Shown one piece after another: positions 36,087-43,057 of a stretch of 63,515 nt of DNA. The notes under the pieces were generated by a model. It saw only the letters and a program-made list of their open reading frames with translations. It had not been told where the DNA came from and did no database searches. Each line of letters begins with the position of its first letter. The stretch's first letter is position 1. Origin of the DNA: Blautia sp. GTDB lineage: Bacteria; Bacillota; Clostridia; Lachnospirales; Lachnospiraceae. Location: contig JAFTPT010000025.1 of NCBI GenBank assembly GCA_017463155.1, forward strand, positions 1 through 63,515. Direction: 5' to 3'. Position numbers and translations under genes: made by a program.

Positions 36087-36986
36087 TCAAAGGCCGGTCT
36101 TCTCGGCAATGAATTTTCTGGCCGTGATGGCATACTTAAGCGGATTTGCCTTGGCGGGATCCTGCTCGGCCTCGACGACCATGTAGCCGGCGTAATCAGC
36201 TTCCTCAAGGGTCTTGAAGATCGGGTCGAAATCGATGCAGCCATCGCCCGGGATCGTGAAGGCGCCTGCGCGGACGCCGTCCAGGAAGCTCATGTTCTCA
36301 GCCTTGACGCGCTCCACGACGTCCTTGCGGATGTCCTTCAGATGCACGTGTTTGATACGGGAGATGTACTTCTTGACCATGGCCGTGGGATCTTCGCCCG
36401 CATAGGCAAAATGGCCGGAATCGAACAGCAGGGAAACATATTCCGGATCGGTGCCGTTCATCAGCTTCTCGGTCTCCTCGTCGCTCTGTACGACGGTGCC
36501 CATGTGATGATGGAAGGTCAGGCTGATGCCGTACTCTTCCTTCGCGATCTTGCCGAGCTTGTTGAGCCCCTCGCAGAGGACCTTCCACTCGTCGTCGTTC
36601 AGCACATACTTGTGGCCGAAGATCGGGGTCTCAAGCTGTCCCTGTACGCTGTAGCTCTGCTCGGAAAAGCCGATGATCTTCGAGCCCATGGCCTTCAGAA
36701 ATGCCAGCTGGTCGCGTGCAGCCTTTTCCACTTCCTCGAAGGACTGCGTAAGAAGGAAGGAGGAGAACCACTGGTTGCAGATCTCTACGCCGCGAAGCTC
36801 CAGCGCGGGTTTCAGAACCGCGGGATCCTTCGGGTACTTGTTTCCGACCTCGGAACCGGTAAAGCCTGCCAGTGCCATCTCGGATACGCACTGTTCGAAG
36901 GTGTTTTCGCTTCCCAGATCCGGCATATCATCGTTGGTCCATGCGATCGGGGCGATCCCCAGTTTGACTTTGTCTTTGTTCAGCAT
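36087..36986 (-). CDS. iolE: Myo-inosose-2 dehydratase
   Basis: A 299-residue TIM-barrel enzyme that dehydrates scyllo-inosose to 3D-trihydroxycyclohexane-1,2-dione in inositol breakdown. Typical features are the N-terminal GIAPIAWTNDDMPDLG, EVGNKYP, LTFHHHMGTVVQ, the LLFDSGHFAYAGEDP metal region, HVHLKDIR and a C-terminal VVEAEQDP. The order with iolB and iolD (short gaps) supports the call strongly. IolG, which makes its substrate, is not in the window. Confidence 0.95.
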   Translation of the reverse strand: MLNKDKVKLGIAPIAWTNDDMPDLGSENTFEQCVSEMALAGFTGSEVGNKYPKDPAVLKPALELRGVEICNQWFSSFLLTQSFEEVEKAARDQLAFLKAMGSKIIGFSEQSYSVQGQLETPIFGHKYVLNDDEWKVLCEGLNKLGKIAKEEYGISLTFHHHMGTVVQSDEETEKLMNGTDPEYVSLLFDSGHFAYAGEDPTAMVKKYISRIKHVHLKDIRKDVVERVKAENMSFLDGVRAGAFTIPGDGCIDFDPIFKTLEEADYAGYMVVEAEQDPAKANPLKYAITARKFIAEKTGL

Positions 36987-37004
36987 CTTTTTCTCCTCCG
37001 TTTT

Positions 37005-37796
37005 TTATTCAAACTTTGCATCATGCAGCCATACGTACCGCTCATCCTCGCAGCGGTCCGTCTGAAGCCAGGGATTTCCATCGAGATGACGGATCATCCA
37101 GACGGTGTACATCTGATAGCCCGGCGCCACGGCCTGGGGATGAAGCTCACCGCCCGGGATCGCCGAAAAGCTGTTGTCAACACTCTTGTATACCTGATCG
37201 CCGATGAAGCTGGCGCCAAATCCTTCCGGATGGTCGAACTTGAAGTAGTAGGTCTCCGGCTGCGGATGTCTGTGCGGCAGATAGCCGGACCAGTTGCCGG
37301 GATCATTGAGCACTTCGCCGAGCACCATGTTGGAATCCGGGTTGATATCATGATCGAAGATCGTATTCACGCGGCGCTTGGCCACATTCCCGAATTTGCC
37401 GACGCTCGAGTAGCCCCAGGGGGCGTCCTCCGGCGCATAGAGCTTTGAAGCGAACGTCTTGTCGTTCTTCGTGCACTGCAGAAGGATCTCGCTGTCCGCC
37501 TTAGCGGTTACTTCAACCTTGACGTCTGTGGCAACATGAATCGCCCAGGGACCCCCGGTGAAGACGCTCTCGCGGGTCACTTCCTTTTCGCTGCCTTCCC
37601 ACTTGAAGACGATATCGCCGGACATAAGAAGGACCGCCAGCTCTTCGCCGGTCCGCTCGAAGGAGCGGGTCTCGCCGGCCTTCATGCGGTAGACACGAAT
37701 ATCCATCAGCATGTCACGGTACTCGTTCTCGTAAGTGGTCAGGATCTCTTCGCCGTTTGCGTCAAATTCCGGATAACCGAATACTTTTTTCTCCAT
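37005..37796 (-). CDS. iolB: 5-deoxy-glucuronate isomerase
   Basis: A 263-residue cupin-type enzyme isomerising 5-deoxy-D-glucuronate to 2-deoxy-5-keto-gluconate. The C-terminal cupin carries the metal-binding pattern WSGYLPHRHPQPETYYFKFDHPEGF, followed by GELHPQAVAPGYQMY and IRHLDGNPW, all typical of IolB. It is 18 bases from iolD and 18 from iolE, in one transcript. The next enzymes (IolC, IolJ, IolA) are not encoded nearby. Confidence 0.95.
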   Translation of the reverse strand: MEKKVFGYPEFDANGEEILTTYENEYRDMLMDIRVYRMKAGETRSFERTGEELAVLLMSGDIVFKWEGSEKEVTRESVFTGGPWAIHVATDVKVEVTAKADSEILLQCTKNDKTFASKLYAPEDAPWGYSSVGKFGNVAKRRVNTIFDHDINPDSNMVLGEVLNDPGNWSGYLPHRHPQPETYYFKFDHPEGFGASFIGDQVYKSVDNSFSAIPGGELHPQAVAPGYQMYTVWMIRHLDGNPWLQTDRCEDERYVWLHDAKFE

Positions 37797-37814
37797 TTTA
37801 CGCTGTCTCCTTTA

Positions 37815-39746
37815 TCAATACTTTCTGGCTGCCGCACGATGGTCCCTGACCTCCTGTGCCGCCTCGCGTACGCTGCCTCTCTTCGACTCCATGGCGATAC
37901 CTACGTTCCACCAGGAATCGTAGCCGTCGGTCATGGTCTTGGGCATGATCTTGAGGTCGAACAGGCAGGCGACCGTCTGCTTGCGGGAATCCAGGATGGC
38001 TTCCTTCAGTTCCTCCGCGGAACGGCAGGAATAGCTCTTCATGCCATAGGCTTCACCGATCTTGGTGTAATCCATCCGGATCAGGTCGCCGGTGGGCTTC
38101 ATGCCGTCGGTGTAACGGAACTCGGTGGCCAGGCTGCCGATGCCGTGACCCATCTCCAGGTTGTTAATGCAGCCGAAACCGCAGTTGTCGAAGACCAGGA
38201 TGTTGGTCTTGATCCTCTCCTGCATGATGGTCCCGAGCTCACTGCTGAGCATCTGGAAGCCGGCATCACCGACCACGGTGTACTCCTCGACATCCGGCTC
38301 CGCCATCTTGACGCCCATGGATCCGCCGATCTCATAGCCCATGCAGGAGTAGCCGTATTCCACATGGTATCCGCCGCGCTTGTTGGTCTTCCACATTCTC
38401 TGCAGGTCGCTGGGAAGGGAGCCGCCGGCTGTCAGGACGATGTCATCCTCGCCGATCGTAGCGCGAAGGACCGCGAGGGCCTGGGTCTGGGTGAGTGTCG
38501 TTCCGAACATCTTGAAGAACTCCGGTACGGTACGCGGATCTCTCGCCTTGATCATCGGCTCGAAGTCCTCGCCGGTCACGGAGATGCCGCCCAGGCGGGC
38601 CAGCTCTTCATCCCATTCCCTGCGGGCTTCTTCGATCTCGTTTGTATAAGAGGACTTGTAGCCGCGGGCCGAAAGCTCTTCCGTCAGGGCCAGGAGCGTA
38701 GCCTTCGCATCGCCGACAGCCTTGACCGCGTCATATTTGTAAGCATGATAACGATTGTTGTTGATGGTCACGAATTTCACGTCCGGGTTGCGGAACAGCC
38801 ACTTGGAGCTGGTGGTGAAATCCGTCAGTCTGGTTCCGACAGCGATCACGCAGTCCGCTTCGGGTGCCAGCTTGTTGGAGGCGGAGGTTCCGGTCACGCC
38901 GATACCGCCCAGGCAGTACGGGCTGTCGGAACGGCAGGCGCTCTTTCCTGCCTGGCTCTCGCCGAAGGGGATATTGAATTTCTCGCAGAAGGCTTCCATC
39001 GCTTCACCGGCCAGGGAATAACGGACGCCGCCGCCCACAACGACGATCGGCTTTTTGCTGGCAGCGATCACATCCGCGATATCCTGGATCTCTTCCTGCA
39101 CGGCGGCAGGTCTCGTGATCCTGTGCACTCTCTTGTTGAAGAAGTATTCCGGATAGTCAAAAGCTTCACCTTCCACATCCTGCGGAAGCGCGATGCATAC
39201 GGCGCCGGTCTCGGCCGGGTCGGTCAGGACACGCATGGCGTTGATCAGAGCGGTCATGAGCTGTTCCGGTCTCTGGATACGGTCCCAGTATTTTACGACC
39301 GGCTTGAACGCGTCATTGGTCGTGGTCGCAAGGCTCGTGCTCTGCTCAAGCTGCTGCAGCACGGGGTCGGGCTGTCTGGAAGCATAGGTGTCGGACGGGA
39401 ACACGAGCAGCGGGATGTTGTTGACCGTGGCAGTCGCGCAGGCGACGACCATGTTGGCCGCTCCGGGTCCGATGGAAGATGCGCAGGGGATGATCTTTTT
39501 ACGGTCATTCTGCTTTGCATACGCGATCGCACAGTGGCACATGCCCTGCTCATTACGTCCCTGCATGACCTTGATGCTGCCATTATCGGTGTCCAGTGCT
39601 TCGCCGAGGCCTACGGCGATCCCATGGCCGAACAAGGTGAAAAACGCTTCCACAAACTTGGTTTCTTCTCCATCCATGGAGACATACTGCTGATCCAGGA
39701 ATTTTACGATTGCCTGTGCAGTTGTCAATCTGATCGTTTTTTCCAT
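37815..39746 (-). CDS. iolD: 3D-(3,5/4)-trihydroxycyclohexane-1,2-dione acylhydrolase
   Basis: A 643-residue thiamine-diphosphate enzyme opening the inositol ring to 5-deoxy-glucuronate. The N-terminal pyrimidine domain begins MEKTIRLTTAQAIVKFL with the activating Glu in EALDTDN-type sequence, a central domain follows, and the diphosphate domain carries VVGDAGFQMLSSELGT and FDNCGFGCINNLEM (GDG-like motif ending in N). It is the first gene of the iol-gap-pgk-lar-mae-tkt run, with a clear promoter 80 bases upstream and LacI encoded just behind. Confidence 0.95.
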   Translation of the reverse strand: MEKTIRLTTAQAIVKFLDQQYVSMDGEETKFVEAFFTLFGHGIAVGLGEALDTDNGSIKVMQGRNEQGMCHCAIAYAKQNDRKKIIPCASSIGPGAANMVVACATATVNNIPLLVFPSDTYASRQPDPVLQQLEQSTSLATTTNDAFKPVVKYWDRIQRPEQLMTALINAMRVLTDPAETGAVCIALPQDVEGEAFDYPEYFFNKRVHRITRPAAVQEEIQDIADVIAASKKPIVVVGGGVRYSLAGEAMEAFCEKFNIPFGESQAGKSACRSDSPYCLGGIGVTGTSASNKLAPEADCVIAVGTRLTDFTTSSKWLFRNPDVKFVTINNNRYHAYKYDAVKAVGDAKATLLALTEELSARGYKSSYTNEIEEARREWDEELARLGGISVTGEDFEPMIKARDPRTVPEFFKMFGTTLTQTQALAVLRATIGEDDIVLTAGGSLPSDLQRMWKTNKRGGYHVEYGYSCMGYEIGGSMGVKMAEPDVEEYTVVGDAGFQMLSSELGTIMQERIKTNILVFDNCGFGCINNLEMGHGIGSLATEFRYTDGMKPTGDLIRMDYTKIGEAYGMKSYSCRSAEELKEAILDSRKQTVACLFDLKIMPKTMTDGYDSWWNVGIAMESKRGSVREAAQEVRDHRAAARKY

Positions 39747-39827
39747 TTTCTTCTCCTTATCAATGACTGCGTTGTCGTGTGCTTTTGCGTGCTAAAATGT
39801 TCCATTTTTCTGTTTCAGGTCCTTTTT

Positions 39828-39856
39828 ATTGTAACATTCCATGTGCATTATTGCAA
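39828..39856 (-). promoter_or_regulatory. Promoter of the iolD cluster
   Basis: Minus-strand -35 TTGCAA (39856-39851), a 17-base spacer and the -10 TACAAT (39833-39828). The spacer contains ACATGGAATGT, a short dyad that could bind the adjacent LacI-type regulator. Confidence 0.7.
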
Positions 39857-39946
39857 GCGAATTCTCGGGAAAAAAGTATTTTTCGCGCTTTTACCAAATT
39901 CTCCCCACGGTTTTTGTGCAAGAGTATATGTGTGCTTTCCATGTGC
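39837..39946. repeat. Paired TTCCATGTGC direct repeats, 100 bases apart, candidate operators
   Basis: The same 10-base word occurs at 39837-39846, inside the iolD promoter spacer, and at 39937-39946, upstream. Spacing is exactly 100 bases, compatible with a looping repressor. Assignment to the neighbouring LacI-family regulator is inference. Confidence 0.45.
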
Positions 39947-39985
39947 TTTGTATGGACGTCCGGATCTGACGCCCGTCTGTCCGGT

Positions 39986-41089
39986 TTACTGCGGCGTGCC
40001 TGTCTCGGGTATCTCGGGCGAAGTGTACTTTGTCCGTACCGTAATGTCTGTATACAGATATTCCTGTTCCGGCTCCCGAAGGCTGGCCAGCAGGTCCACG
40101 AGGGACATCACGGCCCGGAGGCCCTGGTTGTATCCGTCCTGGTCGATGACAAAGTCCACAAGATCCTGCCCCAGGAGCGTACGGTTCCGCGGGGTCAGGT
40201 CATAGATGATGATGTAGGGTCTTCTCCCGTCCTCCCGGGTGGCAAGCAGGCTCTTTACCTCCGGATCCTCCAGCGCGTCACGGATCCCCAGCTGTCCGCT
40301 GGACACCATGAAGATCCCGCCCAGGTCCGGATGGCTTTTCAGCGAATTCCGGATGATCGAAGCCACTTCCTCCTGCCGGTCCATGCTGGGGCTGATCCCG
40401 ATCAGCGAGATATCCGGAAAGCTCCTCGCCAGTTCCTCTGAAAACCCGTCCAGGCGGAGCAGGCTCGTGCTGTTGGAGAAGCTCCCGATCACGCCCAGGA
40501 CACTCCCGCGCCCGTGCATCAGAATCCCGAGAAGCCCTGCCGCGGTCCTGCCGCCCTGGCGGTTGTCCATTCCGACGAACGCGGTCCTTCTGGTCCCGAT
40601 GATATCCGTATTGAAGGTGATCACCCGGACGTCAAGATCCCGGATCATGTGCCGGAGACGATCCCGGACTCCGTCGCATTCGACCGGCATGATGGCCAGC
40701 CCGTCCACGCCAAGCTCTTCCAGCTCATCCAGCGCTTCGCACTGCTGTTCTTCGTCCACACCCGGGCATTCCTTGATGACGACCTCGATCCCGTAGGCCT
40801 GCGCATCCTTTTTTGCCTCTTCCAGGCCCTTCCGGATCGACAGCATGAAGGAGGCTCCCGAGAGCTGCGTCACCACACCGATCCTCCGGACCGGACGCAG
40901 TCCTCTTTCCCTGTCCTGCTTCAGCAGTTCTTTTCTCTCTGTCTTGGTCTTATATCCGATCTGGCGGGCTGCTTCCCGGACGCGTACAGCCACTTCCGGA
41001 TTGACTCTTCCCCGATTGTTCAGCACGCGGTCGACCGTTCCCCTCGAAACGCCTGAAAGCTCCGCGATCTGTTTCATTGTGCCTGCCAT
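39986..41089 (-). CDS. LacI-family transcriptional regulator
   Basis: A 367-residue repressor-type protein. The N-terminal HTH and hinge are clear (MKQIAELSGVSRGTVDRVLNNRGRV), followed by a periplasmic-binding-protein-like sensor domain (RIGVVTQLSGASFM, GVDGLAIMPVE, VGMDNRQGGRTAAGLL). This is the group that senses free sugars or polyols. An AGGAGG-type site precedes the ATG. It is encoded directly upstream of the iolD promoter in the same direction, and head to head with the T-box operon. Inositol or an inositol derivative is the natural guess for the inducer. Confidence 0.92.
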   Translation of the reverse strand: MAGTMKQIAELSGVSRGTVDRVLNNRGRVNPEVAVRVREAARQIGYKTKTERKELLKQDRERGLRPVRRIGVVTQLSGASFMLSIRKGLEEAKKDAQAYGIEVVIKECPGVDEEQQCEALDELEELGVDGLAIMPVECDGVRDRLRHMIRDLDVRVITFNTDIIGTRRTAFVGMDNRQGGRTAAGLLGILMHGRGSVLGVIGSFSNSTSLLRLDGFSEELARSFPDISLIGISPSMDRQEEVASIIRNSLKSHPDLGGIFMVSSGQLGIRDALEDPEVKSLLATREDGRRPYIIIYDLTPRNRTLLGQDLVDFVIDQDGYNQGLRAVMSLVDLLASLREPEQEYLYTDITVRTKYTSPEIPETGTPQ

Positions 41090-41119
41090 AATAACGTCCT
41101 CCCGTTAATGCACACTAAA

Positions 41120-41141
41120 AACACACTATGTGTTCATTGTA
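41120..41141 (-). promoter_or_regulatory. lacI -10 element with overlapping palindrome, candidate autoregulatory operator
   Basis: On the minus strand the -10 TACAAT (41141-41136) is followed by AACACATAGTGTGTT (41134-41120), whose arms AACACA and TGTGTT are exact complements around a 3-base centre. A LacI-type dimer bound here would block the transcription start. The -35 (TTGCTT at 18 bases) is weak. Confidence 0.5.
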
Positions 41142-41203
41142 ACGGATAAAAGTCCAAAAAGCAACATAAAAGTCACGCAAAAGCACCCATCGGTAAAAAA
41201 AAC

Positions 41204-41233
41204 TTGACAACAGCAAAGGCTGCATGGTATAAA
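41204..41233 (+). promoter_or_regulatory. Promoter of the T-box operon
   Basis: A perfect -35 TTGACA (41204-41209), an 18-base spacer and the -10 TATAAA (41228-41233). It faces away from lacI and starts the long untranslated leader that carries the T-box. Confidence 0.8.
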
Positions 41234-41239
41234 TGATAA

Positions 41240-41541
41240 AACTGCATATGGTCATAAAAGCGATGACGAAGAATGGCCCAGGTGATAAAACAGCAAAGAG
41301 AGCCGGCGGCTGGTGTGAGCCGGTATGTAAAAGCCTCTGTCCTCTGACTTCCGAGCTGGAAGCCTGAAGCGTCCGGAAATCCTGTTTTCCGCACGTGCGT
41401 AGGGTGCCCCGAGAATGCTGCGTAAGTGCAAAGAAGTTGATTGACTTCACCGAGGTGGCAGATATTTTTCTGCAATTTGAGTGGTACCGCGAGTATAACG
41501 ATTATGCCCGTCTCAAAGTAATGTGCTTTGAGGCGGTTTTT
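41240..41541 (+). ncRNA. T-box riboswitch leader with intrinsic terminator
   Basis: An untranslated leader of about 300 bases with the hallmarks of a tRNA-sensing T-box. The stem I distal part is AGAGAGCCGG ... TGGTGTGAGCCGG (about 41297-41323). The T-box core is GTGGTACCGCG (41481-41491) and includes the TGGT that pairs with an uncharged tRNA end having discriminator A. The terminator stem is CCGTCTCAAAG (41508-41518) with CTTTGAGGCGG (41526-41536), then TTTTT. The specifier codon could not be fixed by hand: the candidate loop at about 41338-41356 holds Leu codons (CTC, CTG, CTT) and Phe TTC. Leu is favoured by the downstream LeuA-like gene. Confidence 0.9.
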
Positions 41542-41633
41542 CTGTTGTCTGAAAACGCGGCTTAAAGCAGTCCGAGTACCGGAGATCTTTCTCCATGACA
41601 CAGCAGGATCAGAATTTGAACAGGAGTGACAAA

Positions 41634-43043
41634 ATGAAAACGATCAAATTAATCGACATGACGCTGAGAGAATCCGCAAATATCAAGGGCAGCAATCTCT
41701 CCTTCAAGGAGAAGCTCGAGATCGCACGTATCCTGGACCGCCTGAAGGTGGACATCATCGAACTGCCCTCCATCACCGGCGGAAAGGCCGACCAGCTGTC
41801 GAACAAGACGATTGCCTCGATGGTCAACACCGCCATCACGGCTGCGGTCGATATAATAGGAAGTGATATTGAAGAAACCTGGGAAAGCATCAAAAGCGCC
41901 GGCAAGCCCAGGCTGAACGTCGTAGCGCCCGTATCTCCCGTCCAGATGGAATACAACGCGCACAAAAAAGCGCCGGCCATGCTGGAGCTGATCACGGAAA
42001 AGGTCAAGCAGGCCCGCTTCTACTGTGAGACCGTCGAATTTACCGCCGCCGACGCGACCCGGGCAGAGCTTTCCTTCCTCTGCAGCGCCATTCAGGCCGC
42101 CATCGACGCAGGCGCCGGAAAGATCACCCTCTGCGATACCGCAGGCATCTATCTTCCGGATGAATTCGCCCATTTCCTGGACGCGGTCCGGGCACAGGTC
42201 CCCGCTCTCGAAAACGTACAGCTCTACGTGGAACTCAAGGATGAGATGAATATGAGCGTCGCCTGTGCGGCCGCCGCCATAAAAAGAGGTGTGGACGGGA
42301 TCAAATGTACGGCTGTCCCCTCCGGCTATCCGACCCTGGAACAGCTGATGCGGTTCGTGCAGATCAAAGGCTCTGCCATGGACATCAGTTCCGGACTCCG
42401 CTCTACCGAGCTCGGCCGTGCCGTCAGCCAGCTGGGATTTGTCCTGAAGCCCAGGGAGGAAGAATCCACCTTCGGAAACATCGCCATGGGTGAATCCATC
42501 AGCAACATCTGCCTGGATATCAACGACGAGATCTCCGAGGTGATCAAGGTGGTCCGCCAGCTCGGCTATGACCTGAGCGATGAGGACAATGCCCGCGTGT
42601 ACGAGGCTTTCCGCCGTGTTGCGCTCAAAAAGCAGTTCGTCGGCAGCCGTGAGCTGGACGCCATCGTCGCAAGCTCCGCCATGCAGGTGCCCGCTGCCTA
42701 CCGGATCGAGAATTATGTGATCAACAGCGGAAATATCATCACCGCCACCGCCAACATCCTCCTGGAAAAGGACGGACAGAAACAGCGCGGCGTCGGTGTC
42801 GGCGACGGTCCCATCGATGCCGCCTTCGTGGCGATCGAGCAGATCATCGGCCATCACTATGAGCTGGACGATTTCCAGATCCAGACCGTCACCGAAGGCA
42901 GAGACGCCATGGGCAGCGCCCTTGTAAAGCTCCGCGCCGACGGCCGTGTCTATTCCGGCACCGGGATCTCCACCGACATCATCGGTGCATCGATCCGTGC
43001 CTATATCAGCGCACTCAACAAGATCGTCTATGAGCAGGCTTGA
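41634..43043 (+). CDS. LeuA/CimA-like DRE-TIM protein with LeuA dimer domain, metal site altered
   Basis: A 469-residue protein related to 2-isopropylmalate and citramalate synthases. The barrel begins IDMTLRESANIKGS, then VEFTAADATRAE (Glu about 135) and LCDTAGIYLPDEF. The LeuA regulatory/dimer domain fills the C-terminus (VGVGDGPIDAAF). The metal ligands of true synthases look replaced: TLRDG is TLRES, the HxHND motif is LYVELKDE (about 197-204), and the later Asn-containing motif is not seen. The chemistry is therefore uncertain; it could be a divergent synthase, a new lyase or a regulator. The start is ATG 41634 with AGGAG; an upstream ATG at 41595 has no good site. It is the first gene after the T-box. 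Confidence 0.8.
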   Translation: MKTIKLIDMTLRESANIKGSNLSFKEKLEIARILDRLKVDIIELPSITGGKADQLSNKTIASMVNTAITAAVDIIGSDIEETWESIKSAGKPRLNVVAPVSPVQMEYNAHKKAPAMLELITEKVKQARFYCETVEFTAADATRAELSFLCSAIQAAIDAGAGKITLCDTAGIYLPDEFAHFLDAVRAQVPALENVQLYVELKDEMNMSVACAAAAIKRGVDGIKCTAVPSGYPTLEQLMRFVQIKGSAMDISSGLRSTELGRAVSQLGFVLKPREEESTFGNIAMGESISNICLDINDEISEVIKVVRQLGYDLSDEDNARVYEAFRRVALKKQFVGSRELDAIVASSAMQVPAAYRIENYVINSGNIITATANILLEKDGQKQRGVGVGDGPIDAAFVAIEQIIGHHYELDDFQIQTVTEGRDAMGSALVKLRADGRVYSGTGISTDIIGASIRAYISALNKIVYEQA

Positions 43044-43057
43044 GAGGAGGAACCGGT

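Noticed and set aside
37536-40205. An 889-codon open frame on the plus strand across iolB, iolD and the lacI promoter region
   Set aside because: Antisense to three clear genes and without domain features. The length comes from GC-rich third positions of iolD.
41634-43043. Naming the T-box gene leuA
   Set aside because: The dimer domain and overall fold fit, but the metal-binding HxH and the Asp of TLRDG are missing, so ordinary isopropylmalate synthase activity should not be assumed.
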